Source: Euonymus europaeus
Taxonomy: Eukaryota; Streptophyta; Magnoliopsida; Celastrales; Celastraceae
Length of the DNA: 64,000 nt
Direction of reading: 5' to 3'
Assembly (NCBI GenBank): GCA_963580455.1
Contig: OY756972.1
Span: forward strand, 8,075,001 to 8,139,000
This document shows, in pieces, positions 35,468-47,679 of the stretch. Positions within the stretch are counted from its first letter, which is position 1. Each line of letters begins with the position of its first letter. The notes under the pieces are model-generated. The model was not told where the DNA came from and did not search any database. It saw nothing but the letters and a program-made list of their open reading frames with translations. The position numbers and the translations under genes are program-made.

Positions 35468-36599
35468 TGATAGATGTTGAAAACATCTACTTTACATGTA
35501 AATTATCATTAGCATTTGTCAAAAAGTTGGGGTTTTGAAGTAATTTTGTACAAACAAATTTTAATCACCATGGATGAATCACTTTGTGTTTATTTTCATA
35601 TTTATAGGCCCAATCATGAGTCCAACCCAAGTGAAGATCATGGAAGGTTTTGTTGACATCATTGCGTACATCTTTGTCATTTCACCAAACCATTCCCATT
35701 ATCCTCACCAAGCACTTTCATTTCCTTATAAAAGGAGAAGAGGGGAAAAACAACAACAAGAAGAAGAGGAGGAACAAAAAGAAAAGAGAGGGAGTTCTTG
35801 CAACAAGTATAATTAAGGGGTGTTTTTCTAGTTGTTTTATTATTTATGTTTGTGAATTTTATATATTTCCATTTCTTGTGTAAACTTAATATGAGGAACT
35901 AATCCTCTTACTAAGGTGATAATGGATTCACTCTATTGTGTTTAATAAATTTGGTTGAATTAATTGTGATTTATTCATGTTATGTCACGTATTAAATTGC
36001 TATGTTTATTAATAATTAAATCTTGATGCTTAGCTATCATCTAGGTTTGATTAATGCGATGCAAATTGTAGTAGATGCCATGCTCAATTTGAGAATAGCT
36101 TCTTGCAATTTATTACCAAAATTACCTAGTCATAGATGCCATATGCTAGGACCTTTGTGATCATTTCATAAGTTACATTGATCCTAATGCATTCTTATTT
36201 GTCAAATTAGTCCAGATGCCATGGATAGTTGCAAATTAAGGATATAAGTGGTAAGTTAGATGTCAATGACTACTACATGAATTAGAAAACTTGATCTTTG
36301 ATATACTTGGATGAATTCATAATTGATAACCATATGATTTAAATACAATAGAGTGGTGAAATCAAAGCCTTAGTATTTATTTATTTGTGTTAATCTCTCA
36401 ATTTTAGTTTTTGTGTTTATTAATATTACCATAAAAAAATTAAACTTTGTTTTTTTAAAGAATTGGAGTTAGTTAATCTTCAGTCCCTGTGAGTACGACA
36501 CTCGTCTTTGCCACACTTATACTACTTAGATTCGTGCACTTGCGAGTATAAATAAAGTTTTAGAATTACTATATTTTTAGTAGTTTTATAACGATAACA
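35468..36599 (+). repeat. 5' LTR of the Athila element
   Basis: 1132 bp, complete. TTATAAAAGG at 35727 is a likely TATA box. Several AGATGCCAT motifs recur between 36065 and 36260. From 35742 on it aligns with 43040-43925. Confidence 0.9.
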
Positions 36600-36605
36600 A
36601 GTTTT

Positions 36606-36623
36606 TGGCGCCGTTGCCAGGGA
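36606..36623 (+). promoter_or_regulatory. tRNA-Asp-type primer-binding site
   Basis: TGGCGCCGTTGCCAGGGA lies six bases after the LTR end, near-identical to the Athila consensus. Confidence 0.85.
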
Positions 36624-36713
36624 CTGGAGTTATTAATTTATCTCTAGTTTCAATTGTGTAAATTATTGCCTATTTATTTATTTATTGAATAGTTTAGTTT
36701 ATTCTTTCAGTAC

Positions 36714-37855
36714 ATGCTTGGACGTCGATCTAAAAGTCTTAACCTACTTGAATACGATCCGGAGATTGAGCAAACTCTCGCACAACTCATAAGAGAAGCA
36801 AGAACGAAAATAAATATGGAGGAACAAAATATAAATGCTCTTGCCCAAGTTGTAAATCCATAAGCTAATGCACAAGTTCGGAGGCCAATGAAGAATTCAT
36901 TTATACCTCAGAATTTTGCTCAGCCATCAAGCATAGCACTTCAACCCAATGTCCAAGGAAATGTCACATTCTCTCCAACTTTGCTTAATACAGTACCTCA
37001 TTTTAGAGGCACACCATTAGATGATCTGTATCTGCACATCAGGGATTTCTTTGACCTCTGTATGACACAAAGTGTCCAGGGTTTGACACTAGAGGAAGTC
37101 CGACTCATTTTGTTCCCATTTTCCACCAAAGATGCTGCAAAACTATGGTTCAATTCATTGGCCCAAAGATCTATCAATTCATGGGAGGAAATGACAAAAA
37201 AATTCTTGAAGAAATTTTTCCAGCCTAGAAAACAAAGCAATTAAGGAAAGAGATTCAAACATCGCAGCAAAAGGATGGTGACTTATTCTATGAAGCTTAG
37301 GAGCAATTTAAATAGCTACTTCTCAAATGCCCACACCACAACCTAACTCAAGAAGATCAAATTCAAGCTTTTTATGAAGGTTTGGATGCTAACAATACAA
37401 GCATCGTAGACTCTGCATATGGAGGTGTGTTGATGGAGAAAAGTAGTGAAGAAGCTTTTGAGTTATTTGAAACACTAAGAGAGAATTCTCAACAAATCTC
37501 TTCTCGAGGAAAGCAAGGAGCAAAACTTCCAAGAGGCATGTACGAAGTCCACACCGCAGATATGAATCAACCTCAGTTGAAAGTCATGGAACAAAAAATT
37601 GATATGTTGGTAAAAGCATTTTCTGCTCAAAATTCATCATCCTCCCAACAAGCAGCTCAAGTTGTAGTGTGCGCAATTTGTTCTCAATCAAATCACACTA
37701 CAAAGACGTGTCCCATGTATCCTCTTTCAGAACAAGAACAAATCAATTATGCGGGGCAAGGTGGTTTTTATCCTAACAGCATTCCATATGCAACTACAAA
37801 CCATCCGGGATGGAAAACTCATCCAAATTTTGGTTAGAGGGGACAAGATCAGAAC
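36714..37855 (+). pseudogene. Athila gag, with breaks
   Basis: ATG at 36714 opens MLGRRSKSLNLLEYDPEIEQ, and a TAA at 36860 interrupts. The capsid region then reads PHFRGTPLDDLYLHIRDFFD, LTLEEVRLILFPFS and KDAAKLWFNSLAQRSINSWE, with a stop at 37242. A frameshifted stretch follows, then from about 37382 DSAYGGVLMEKSSEEAFELF, ending with a zinc knuckle (CAICSQSNHTTKTC, 37672-37712) and QINYAGQGGFYPNSIPY. This order is that of Athila gag, which packages element RNA. A TAG at 37837 precedes the pol frame. Confidence 0.85.
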
Positions 37856-37909
37856 AAGCAAATCCATCAAAATCAGCAGCAAGCACATATAGAACCAAGA
37901 AAAACTTCG

Positions 37910-39516
37910 TTGGAAGAACAAATGGCTCTTCTTGCTCTTAATACCAATAATTTCATTCAAAAGATGACGCAGCAGAATAGCATTTATGATCAACAATTCA
38001 GCAATACTCAAGCTTCCATTCAGACACTTGAAGTTCAAGTTGGTCAAATTGCGAAGCAATTAAGTGAAAGAGAATCTTGCAGACTTCCAAGTCAAACCGA
38101 AATTAATCTGAAAGGTAAGGAACAAATGAATGTCATCACTACTCGTGGAGGACGAACTGTAGGATATTTGGACAAAGACGCTTCTGAAAATGAAGAAAGG
38201 TCACAGAAGAAAGAATCCACAAAGATTCAAAGCAAGGTTAGTACACTTTTAAAAACTCAGAGTTTTGAACCTCATGTGCCTTTTCCTAGCCGATTGGGGA
38301 GCCAAAAGAAGGTTGAACAAATGCAAAAGGTCATGGATATTTTTCAAAATGTTGAGATTAACATACCTCTCCTAGACGCAGTCCAACAAATTCCAGCTTA
38401 TGCAAAATTTCTGAAAGATATTTGTACAAGGAAGAAGAAGCTGGTACCATACGAGAAGGTGATGCTAACTGAACAATGCAGTGTTGTGTTGAACAAGAAA
38501 CTGCCACCAAAGTTGAAAGATCTAGGAAATTTCACTATTCCTTGTGTTGATGGCCAAGTTTCTTTTGAAAAAGCTTTCCTAGATTTAGGTGCTAGTATTA
38601 ATCTAATGCCATTTTTTGCTTTTGTCCAGCTAGGTCTGGAGAAGGAGTTACAACCGACTTCAATCACTTTGCAATTACTGGATCGATCGATAAAATTTCG
38701 AAGGGGAATTATAGAGGATGTGCTTGTCCGAGTTGACAAATTCTTCCTTCCAGCTGATTTTATCATTCTTGACATGGAGGAAGACAGAAATGTACAAATT
38801 ATTTTGGGTCGACCTTTCTTGGCCACTACAAGAACTATTGTAGATGTTCAAAAGGGTTGTTTGTCTATGACAGTGCAAGGACAAATGATAGAATTTAAGC
38901 TTTTTGAAGCTACACGACATCCATCGGATATCAGGAAATGTTTCAGTATTGAAATTTTAGATGACTTAATTTTTAATACATTTTGGAGCATCATTCTATT
39001 GATCATTTGCCAACCTGCCTTACTTTTCCTGAATTGCAGGTTAATGAAGATGGAGGAGTTGCAGAATTTTGTGCATATCTGGAGAAGCAACAACTATCAA
39101 ATAACCAATGGAGACAAACTTTTAAAGTTCTTGGTCCTCCACTCACCAAAGTGATCCCTTCCATTGAATGTCCACCAAAGTTAGAATTGAAGCCACTTCC
39201 GGAGCATTTGAAATATGCTTATCTTGGTGTTGAGGAAGCATTACCTATCACTGTAGCTACTAATCTTTCTGATTCAAAGGACGAAAGTCTTTTGCGGGTG
39301 TTACGTGAATACAAGAGTATTTTTGGATGGTCCATTGTTGATATGAAAGGCATAAGTCCTGCCATGTGCATGCACCAAATTTTGCTAGAAGATGATTCAA
39401 AATCCTCGCGTGAAGCACAAAGACGCCTAAATCCAACTATGAAAGAGGTTGTCAGAATTGAAATATTAAAGTTGCTCAATGTTGGAGTTATATATCCTAT
39501 TTCTGACAGCAAATGA
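37910..39516 (+). pseudogene. Athila gag tail, protease and RT N-terminus
   Basis: Open from 37910 to 39154, then one frame over to 39516. The start reads EEQMALLALNTNNFIQKM and SIQTLEVQVGQIAKQLSERE, a gag-tail coiled coil. The protease follows: IPCVDGQVSFEKAFLDLGAS, with D-L-G-A-S the aspartic-protease core, and IILGRPFLAT. Near 38985 the frame shifts within the protease-RT linker. The RT entrance reads LPEHLKYAYLG, RVLREYKSIFGWSIVDMKGI, SREAQRRLNPTMKEVVRIEI and GVIYPISDSK, then a TGA where tryptophan (TGG) is usual. Confidence 0.88.
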
Positions 39517-40706
39517 GTGTGTCCAGTGTAAGTTGTTACCAAAAAGTCAGGAATCACAGTGATCACCAATGAAAAGAATGAGCTCATCCCAACAAGAAAA
39601 CAGACAGGGTGGTGTGTGTGTATTGATTACCGAAAGCTAAATTCGGCTACAAGAAAGGATCACTTTCCATTGCCATTTATTGATAAGATGCTAGAGAGAC
39701 TAGCTGGCCATTCTCATTATTGTTTTCTTGATGGATACTCAGGTTATAACCAGATTGTCATTGTACCTGAGGATCAAGAGAAGACAACTTTTACATGTCC
39801 TTTTGGAACATTTGCATACAAAAGGATGTTGTTTGGACTATGCAATGCACTAGCTACATTTCAACGGTGTATGGCAAGCATTTTCTCTGACATGGTGGGT
39901 CATATCATCTATGGATGATTTCTCTGTGTTTGGTTCTTCTTTTGACACATGCCTTTATAATCTTGCCTTGGTTTTGGAAAGATGCAAGGAAACTAATTTG
40001 GTTCTTAATTGGCAGAAATGTCACTTTATGGAGCAAGAGGGTATTGTTCTTGGCCATCTCATTTCAGTAGATGGGATTATAGTGGACAAAGCAAAAAATT
40101 GAAGTTATATTTAAATTACCACCTCCCTGTTCAGTTAGAGAAGTGCGATCTTTTCTTGGACATCAGGGTTCTATCGTCGCTTTATCAAAGATTTCTCGAA
40201 GATTTCTCGGCCACTATGCAGTCTCCTTACTAAAGGTGCAGTTCTCAACTTTGATGATGAGTGTCTACAAGCATTCAACAAATTGAAGTAGTTACTTACA
40301 TCAGCATCGATAATGACAGCACCAGACTAGAGTTTACCATTTGAGCTCGTGTGTGATGCAAGTGATTATGCAGTTGGGGCGGTATTGGGTCAAAGAGTTG
40401 ACAAGTTGCCACATGTCATTTATTATGCCAATCGTACTCTTAATGATGCTTAGCTCAATTACTCAACAACAGAGAAAGATTTACTATCAGTGATTTTTGC
40501 ACTAGAGAAATTTTGATCATACTTAATTGGTTCCAAGGTGATTGTATACAGTGATCATGCGGCTCTCAAATATTTGCTTTCCAAAATATTCAAAGCCAAG
40601 ATTAATTCGTTGGATATTATTGCTCCAAGAATTTGATTTGGAGATAAAAGACAAGAAAGGAGCAGAGAATGTTGTAGCATCATCTCTCTCGTATTGTTCA
40701 AGAAAA
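39517..40706 (+). pseudogene. Athila reverse transcriptase and RNase H
   Basis: Continues the frame at 39516 past a stop. RT palm and finger motifs follow in order: WCVCIDYRKLN, DHFPLPFIDKMLERLAGHSH, CFLDGYSGYNQIVIVPEDQE, TFTCPFGTFAYKRMLFGLCN. The catalytic MDDFSVFG at 39911 is reached only after a frameshift at 39905-39915. RNase H remnants occupy 40290-40690 (FELVCDASDYAVGAVLGQRV, KYLL, stops) with further frame changes. The YxDD-type aspartates (MDD) are kept. Confidence 0.85.
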
Positions 40707-40731
40707 TAGCGATGACCAAACTGAGCTCCCA

Positions 40732-41995
40732 TTGAATGAAAGCTTCCCAAATGAACAAATTATTGTTGTACAAATTGAGGTACCTTGGTATGCTGACATA
40801 GCTAATTATCTTGCAGAAGGTGTTATTCCCAAGAGCTGGACTTATCAACAACTGAAGAAATTCTTCTCCACAGCAAAGCATTATTTTTGGGACGAGCTCT
40901 ATTTGTACAAGCATTGTGCAAATCAACTTATTCGTAGGTGCGTGCCCCAAGAGGAACAACGGAGTATTTTACAATTTTGTCATACATTTGCTTGTGGGGG
41001 TCACTTTGGCACTCAAAGAACTGCTACAAAGATTTTGCAATCAAGATTCTATTGACCCACTCTCCATAAAGATGCTCACATTTTTTGCTCTACATGTGAT
41101 AATTGTCAGAGACTTAGCAATATTTCCCGCAGGAATGAAATGCCACTCAACAATATTCTTGTGGTTGAAATCTTTGATGTTTGGGGAATAGATTTCATGG
41201 GGCCATTTCCTAAGTTTTTTGGAAATGATTACATACTGGTGGCAGTAGATTGCGTATCCAAATGGGTTGAAGTCGTTGCAAGCCCAACCAACAAAAGTGA
41301 TGTCGTGACCCGGTTACTTTAAGGAGTAATATTTCCCAGATATGGTACTCCACGTGCTATAATCAGTGATGAAGGAAAGCATTTTTTGAACCGGAGTGTG
41401 CTGCACTTCTTGCCAAATACAACATCGCACATAAGATTGTCACTACTTATCATCCTCAATCTAGTGGACAATATGAGATTTATAACAGAGAAATCAAACA
41501 AATTCTGGAGAAGACAGTGAATAACAAGAAAACTGATTGGAGTATAAAATTAAATGGTGCTCTTTGGGCATATCGAACTGCGTACAAGACTCCAATTGGC
41601 ATGACTCCATACTGTTTGATTTTTGGAAAGGCTTGTCATCTTCATGTAGAACTTGAACACAAGGCATACTGGGCAATCAAAAGGCTCAACTTTGATTATG
41701 ATGCTGCTGGTGAGAAGAGAAAATTACAACTAAATGAACTCAAAGAAATACGGATGAAGCTTATGAAAATGCGCGTATTTACAAGGATAGGACCAAGCGA
41801 TACCATGATCAGAATATTGTGGCTAAAGAATTTTCACCTAGTCAAAAGGTACTTTTGTTTAATTTTAGACTTAAACTTTTTCAAGGGAAATTACGTTCGT
41901 GATGGTATGGTCCATTTCAAGTTGTTCATGTATATCCACATGGTGCTGTTGACATCAAGAACATGGAGACGAAAAGTGTATTCAGGTTAATGGGC
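40732..41995 (+). pseudogene. Athila integrase
   Basis: The zinc-binding domain is at 40770-41090: CVPQEEQRSILQFCH, HFGTQRTATKILQS, a stop, then [17 protein letters not shown]. The catalytic core reads [12 protein letters not shown] (first Asp), ISDEGKHF (second Asp) and [18 protein letters not shown] with the glutamate kept, so all three DDE residues can be read, across at least two frameshifts and a TAA (41320-41322). After [15 protein letters not shown] and [18 protein letters not shown] the frame decays near 41990. No chromodomain is seen, as expected for Athila. Confidence 0.85.
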
Positions 41996-42247
41996 ATCGT
42001 CTCAAACATTACTTTGAAGCCAATTTTAATGCAACAGTGTCTAGTATTACACTTCAAGACACAGGTAAGTAATTAAAAGGTATCATTTCATCTAGCTCTG
42101 ACGTTAAATACAATGCTCATGGGAGGCAACCCATATTCCAGTCTCACGGTATGTGATTGTGAAGAAAAAAAAAATTTCTGCACTGCAGCCCTTCCTACTA
42201 TTTTTACTTCTACTCATTTCTAATTTCCTCTTACAGCCATCGGAAAC

Positions 42248-42922
42248 ATGTCGAGATGCCTTCGTTCTTCTACCTACGAGCCGAAGGACCATCTATTCCA
42301 GAGAGCCGATATCATCCCGGAATGCAAGATTGATCCACTAATTCAACAAGCCGATGCTACTCGGTGGGCAATGCAATTTTTGAGGACGCACAACTTGATG
42401 TTTCTCGTGGATCTAGATCCTAATATAAACTTACCCGTCTATCCGAAGATCGTTCGTTCATTTTATTCCACTTTTAAAGAGATCGAGAAGGGCACAGTGT
42501 ATGAGGTCATCATAGTTGGCATGAAAGTTCGATTTACGACAGCGAAACTCTGTTTTTGTCTAGGTTTTCCACTAGAATATGATGCTTCCACTGGATTTAA
42601 AGCACCCATCACGGCAAGAAAAGAACGGATGGTTAATGAGATATGTAAGGGTAAGTACGATCGATATGCCAACGCTACACGACGTTCTTACTTATCACCA
42701 AAGATGTGGTTGTTGGACGATGCCATCCGAAAAAATCTCTGCCCCATCGGCCATTCTCAGCAGCGGCGGAGCAAGTTCTTAGCAACCTTATACTACATGT
42801 ATAAGGGAACCTGGTTTGATGTAGGGAAATTTTATATGGCTTCAATGCTCAAGGCCAAACTTTTTGTCGAACAGAGACCTACCAAAGTTGGAAAATTATA
42901 TTTTTCAAGGCTCATCACATGA
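42248..42922 (+). CDS. Extra 3' frame of the Athila element
   Basis: A 224-codon open frame between integrase and the 3' LTR, intact to a TGA at 42920-42922. It begins MSRCLRSSTYEPKDHLFQRA and includes LDPNINLPVYPKIVRSFYST and KVRFTTAKLCFCLGFPLEYD, resembling the plant-transposon protein domain (PF20167-like) carried by many Athila and Tat elements in this position. Older literature called such frames env-like, but I see no signal peptide or membrane segment. Its role is unknown. Being open while gag-pol is broken is notable, though an upstream in-frame start cannot be excluded. Confidence 0.6.
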   Translation: MSRCLRSSTYEPKDHLFQRADIIPECKIDPLIQQADATRWAMQFLRTHNLMFLVDLDPNINLPVYPKIVRSFYSTFKEIEKGTVYEVIIVGMKVRFTTAKLCFCLGFPLEYDASTGFKAPITARKERMVNEICKGKYDRYANATRRSYLSPKMWLLDDAIRKNLCPIGHSQQRRSKFLATLYYMYKGTWFDVGKFYMASMLKAKLFVEQRPTKVGKLYFSRLIT

Positions 42923-43035
42923 TTGATTCAATTCAAGGGTATTCGCCCTCCTCGACTTCAGCAATCTTCAGAATATCCAGTAACACTACTGGAAATGTGG
43001 ACATGGAGCCAAAGTACAAGCAATATGCGAACTGC

Positions 43036-43925
43036 TCGAGGGGAAAAAACAACACCAAGAAGAAGAGAGGAAAAAACAACAACAAGAAGAAGAGGAGGAA
43101 CAAGAAGAAAAAGGATGAAGTTCTTGCAACGAGTATAATTAAGGGGGTTTTTCTAGTTGTTTTATTATTTATGTTTGTGAATTTTATATATTTCTATTTC
43201 TTGTGTAAACTTAATATGAGGAACTAATCCTCTTACTAAGGTGATGATGGATTCACTCTATTGTGTTTAATAAATTTGGTTGAATTAATTGTGATTTATT
43301 CATTTTATGTCAAGTATTAAATTGCTATGTTTTATTAATAATTAAATCTTGATGCTTAGCTATCATCTAGGCTTGATTAATGTGATGCAAATTGTAGTAG
43401 ATGCCATGCTCAATTTGAGAATAGCTTCTTGCAATTTATTACCAAAATTACCTAGTCATAGATGCCATATGATAGGACCTTTGCGATCATTTCATAAGTT
43501 ACATTGATCCTAATGCATTCTTGTTTGTCAAATTAGTCCAGATGCCGTGGATAGTTACAAATTAAGGATAGAAGATGTAAGTTAGATGCCAATGACTACT
43601 ACATGAATTAGAAAACTTGTTCTTTGATATGCTTGGATGAATTCATAATTGATAACCATATGATTTAAATACAATAGAGTGGTGAAATCAAAGCCTTAGT
43701 ATTTATTTATTTGTGTTAATCTCTCAATTTTAGTTTTTATGTTTATTAATATTACCATAAAAAAAATTAAACTTGTTTTTTTTAAGAATTGGAGTTAGTT
43801 AATCTTCAGTCCCTGTGGGTACGACACTCGTCTTTGCCACACTTATACTACTTAGATTCGTGCACTTGCGAGTATAAATAAAGTTTTAGAATTACTATAT
43901 TTTTAGTAGTTTTAAAACAATAACA
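43036..43925 (+). repeat. 3' LTR of the Athila element, 5'-truncated
   Basis: Starts in GGGGAAAAAACAACACC, corresponding to 35742 onward in the 5' LTR, and is near-identical through to ATAACA at 43925. The first 270 or so bases (U3, TATA box) and the polypurine tract are missing. A short A-rich purine segment is duplicated at the junction. Confidence 0.85.
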
Positions 43926-43930
43926 AGGGA

Positions 43931-44720
43931 CAGAAAGGAAGAACTTTTCAAAAACTCCTTCTATCCTGAGCCATATTATTTCAAGCCGAAAAGGGTTCAA
44001 CATGGTATATGGGAGAGTGATCTGGGGTTGTCCAAATATTTAGCCAAAGTAAACTACCAAGCTCCTCCAATCGAATCAATCCATATGATCCAGTAAGATG
44101 GAGTTCAAAAGGAGATGGTAAGACCTAAGAAGTATCCTGGTAGACATGCAACAGAAGATGCTGAATCAATTGGCAGTTCATCTTCTGAGGTTAGTCCTAC
44201 TTTTGGCTGCTTTATGGTATGAGTTATCTCTCTTGCTTATCAGTGTAACTCATTATCCTACCACCTGTATACCAAGCCTCCAAATTCAGTAGATCAGGCA
44301 AGACAGAGATGGAAGTGGGAGATAAACCTCAGAGCGCAGTCACCATCCAGACTATCGACAAAGACAAACCAAAGAAGGTGATATTCGAGAAGCCATCCTA
44401 CACCATGACTCAACATATTTGGCCACTATACATTCAAATTCAGATGAATGGTCGGCCTATCAACAAAGTGTTAGTGGACAACGAATTAGCGATAAATCAT
44501 TTTTTGTTGTTTTGGAGGGAGAATAATGTAGAAGTGGTATGGGCAGATCGTTGACCATTCAAGGACAATTCAAACAATGTGGAAGCTCAATACTATGATA
44601 ATGACATGGGACCAATCAAATTCTTTGGTCGTACCAATGAAGAAAACCCAACATATCTGTCTGCATCCAAGGCAAAGTTCAGCTTCATTCTAAAGAGAGC
44701 AAATGAGATGATCCAGCCTA
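43931..44720 (+). pseudogene. Tat gag-protease linker and protease
   Basis: Resumes the Tat frame after the Athila insertion. 43931-44093 reads DRKEELFKNSFYPEPYYFKP, then WESDLGLSKYLAKVNYQAPP, ending in TAA. The protease occupies 44309-44554: SYTMTQHIWPLYIQIQMNGR and INKVLVDNELAINHFL. The active-site motif is DNELA where Tat elements usually have DNGSA, so D remains but its neighbours have changed. From 44579: YDNDMGPIKFFGRTNEENPT, cut off at 44721 by the Harbinger element. Confidence 0.75.
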
Positions 44721-46442
44721 CGAGCACTCTTAGCAGCCTCCTCATAACAGTCCTTATCCCCAACTTTAAAGATTATCTAAAGAAATACTAATCCAGCAAT
44801 ATCCCTATCCCTAAATGAGTCTCTACCCCAATCCTTATATCCAAGTTGAGTCTCCAGGTTGAGGGATTTCAAAACACCGGTCCTTATCTATTTACTTTGT
44901 ATATTTGCTTGACATATATCTTTTTGTTTGACGAAGAAATGTTTTCGTAAAGACTCACCCCTCTTTTGTTCCTCTCGCCCGCCCACCCTCTCTGCCCTCT
45001 TGACTCTCTCTTCTCAACCCTTTCTCCTGTCTGCCAATTTCACGGAAGCATCGCGAGTTTAGGTCCTTCCTTCAGAGCATTCTCATAGCAGCTCTCAAAT
45101 CTGTATTCCTCAATTTTTTAGGTTAGATTTTCCATTTGAAACTTTGTATTCCTCGATTTGTTAAGGCAAGGGAGGTCTCTGGCGGGGACTCCTACTTATT
45201 TTGTTGCCTCAGTGATTACGGTCTTCGTCTTTCTGTCTTTTGGTTCAACGTTCCATTTATAGGTTTGGAAGGGTAAAGAGACACTTGCTATGGGAAGAAT
45301 GTTATTCTTGGTTCATGAGAAAATTATCCATTTTGTGTTTTATGTTTGCTAGTGAAATTGGCTGAATCTTTAGATTGATGTTTGTAAAATTTGATGTTGA
45401 GGAACTGTTTTGACTTTTTTTGTTCATTTAATTTTTTGGGTTACTAGTCCGTTTGGCTTTAGTTTGATAGATTTATGGGAGTTCTTGAAGATAGTAGTTA
45501 TGTGAGAATGCTCTTTTTGATTGCTGAGATATTGTGGGAATGAATTGCTGATATGGGAATGGGATTTAGGTTTAATATTTGTTCCTTTTTGATGTTATTT
45601 ATTCCTACTGGTCTTGTTCGTGAACAATATTGTCTACAATCAGGCCATCCAAGTTTCTTAGGTCATATGCATGTCATGGATTTTTTATGTTGACTTGGAA
45701 CTTGGCTTTAACTTAGTGCCAAAATAATAGATTCATTCTCCTAACTGGTTGTGGGATGATTTAAGGGGCTTCATGGTCATGTTTTGAATTCAGATCCTTT
45801 TAGACACTAGTTGCATCAGTATAAAGAGGGTTTTGTGGATATATTTTTGGCTAGTTGCATCCTATATTGGTCACTTGTCTGTGAATTTCATTCATGGTAT
45901 TCTATTTGTTTTGTGAAGATAAAAAAGTAATATGTTTTCCTTCTGCACAAAATTTAAAAGCTTATGACATACTTGATTTGATCTGGTCTTAAAAATATGT
46001 TAGTTTAATGTACTGATTTGTCTGACATTGTAATCTTGTTCGTGAACAATATTGTATTTGTTTTCACTCTAAATTTATTCTCACATGTTTGAGTAGACCT
46101 GTCTTGGTGGTGTTATTCTATCTATACATGCTAGTTTATCTTAACTAATGTTTCAAATATGATGATTTGTTAGTGAGACCTGTCCGAATGCTTTTACTGA
46201 ATGCTTTTGACTCCACTCCCGCACTGCAATTTTATACTCTACTGTGAAGACTACATTTGGAAGTAAATACGACATATGTTGTTTTTTTTGCATTGTTCTT
46301 TCTTTTTTGTTGCATTTTGCATTCCTCCAAAAGAAAAAAAATGTGCAATTTTGGGAGGTTATGTCTGTGTTTTTGTTATTCTGTCTATGTTTTTTGTCAT
46401 TCTATGGTTTTTGACTTCTTCAAATATTTTGAAGGCATATTA

Positions 46443-47263
46443 ATGGATCCGAAACTGTTGTGAGTAAGGAAAAGCCTAGGGCTAGAAAGGCTGAAAATTG
46501 TACTGTTGCGGAAGATTTATTATTAATTGCGGCTTGGGAGAAAACGAGTGAGAATGTTGTAATTGGTACTGACCAAGCAAAGGAACAATATTGGACTAGA
46601 GTTTGGAGGGAGTATTTAGATAACAAGATTATTTATCCCTATCGACCTGATAAATCAATTATCAATAAATTTAGCACTATAGGGATCAAATGCTTGAAGT
46701 TTGCTGCGATCTTTCAGAGCATTGAGTATGCAATCCTAGCGAAATGATCGAACAAGACAATGTATGGTTTTAAATTTAGCATTATTGTCTTGTTTCCATT
46801 GTATAGCATTTTATTTATTAGCTTGCCCTGTTTACAATTTTTGTAGCTTAATGAAGCAATCAACGTATGGTCGACAGAGGAGAAGAAGAGAGGCGTGTTC
46901 GAACTACTGCATTGTTATCAAGTTCTCAAGAGTTCTTCATAATGGATCACAAAGGTGGTTCAGCCTAGTTTGAGCCGAAATCAAGCTGCATCAGAGTCCA
47001 TTAACTTAGGAGAAAATGAAAGTCATGTTGAATTGGAAAGGCCAATAGGAAAGAAGAAAGGAAAAGAGTTATTGAAGAACAAAAGAATCAAGACAGAAGA
47101 AAGTAGCGAGTCTGAGTCTAGCATCAACTTTGGCAAGTCACAAGAGTTGTTGCAAAAGTTGCATGATCAGAAAATGGATGTCATCATGGACAATAGCAAG
47201 AAGATGGATGAGTATCCTCAATTGAAGAAGAATAAACTTGAGCTTGATAGGGAGTTCTAAGAA
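46443..47263 (+). pseudogene. Harbinger Myb/SANT-like accessory gene
   Basis: ATG 46443 opens MDPKLL and hits a TGA, while the next frame from 46460 gives AENCTVAEDLLLIAAWEKTS, NVVIGTDQAKEQYWTRVW and IINKFSTIGIKCLKFAAIFQ. This is the trihelix/SANT domain that binds the element ends and helps the transposase into the nucleus. A GT-AG intron is likely from about 46764 (AAT|GTATGG) to 46849 (TTTTTGTAG). The second exon has a frame change, then ERPIGKKKGKELLK and a coiled-coil-like tail (KLHDQKMDVIMDNSKKM). One or two frameshifts make it a pseudogene. Confidence 0.75.
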
Positions 47264-47679
47264 GAGAGGGTGATGACTACTGACATGACTAAGTTGAATG
47301 AGACGCAGCGAAAGTTTCTTGAAATGAAGCAAGAAAAAATATTCTAGCAATAGTTTAAGTAATGATTTGATGAGTTGAACTTGTTTGTAGCTTTCTTTGG
47401 TACTTGATGAGTTGAACTTGTTTGAACTTATTTGGTACATTGGTATTGCCTTTTGTTTGGATGAAAAAATTTCATAATTTTGGCATTACTTTCGTAATTT
47501 AGTAGGCATATCTATTTGAGCTTTTAGCATTGAAAGATATACTAATTGAAACCAAGAGGACAACAGATAGAGGTACACTAATTCAAACCAAAAGATAAAG
47601 GTACATTAATTAAAACCAAAAGGTGTACTTATTCAAACAAGTTCAAACGAAAAGGACAATGATCACCACTGCGATCTTA

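Larger units (their letters stand above)
35468..43925 (+). mobile_element. Athila-lineage Ty3/gypsy element
   Basis: 8458 bp, inserted in the Tat gag-protease region, with a perfect AGGGA duplication (35463-35467 and 43926-43930). The 5' LTR starts TGATAGATG and ends ATAACA; the 3' LTR ends at 43925. A tRNA-Asp-type primer site follows the 5' LTR. It encodes gag, protease, RT, RNase H, integrase and an extra 3' frame. The 3' LTR lacks its first 270 or so bases and no polypurine tract is visible, so a deletion removed the U3 and the tract. Several frameshifts and stops disable gag-pol. Confidence 0.92.

Noticed and set aside
42919..43227. Lysine-rich plus-strand frame
   Set aside because: It is the purine-rich start of the truncated Athila 3' LTR; the same sequence at 35650-35883 is non-coding LTR.
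46257..46463. Short frame with a membrane-like segment
   Set aside because: T-rich DNA upstream of the Harbinger Myb gene; hydrophobicity follows from poly-T codons.
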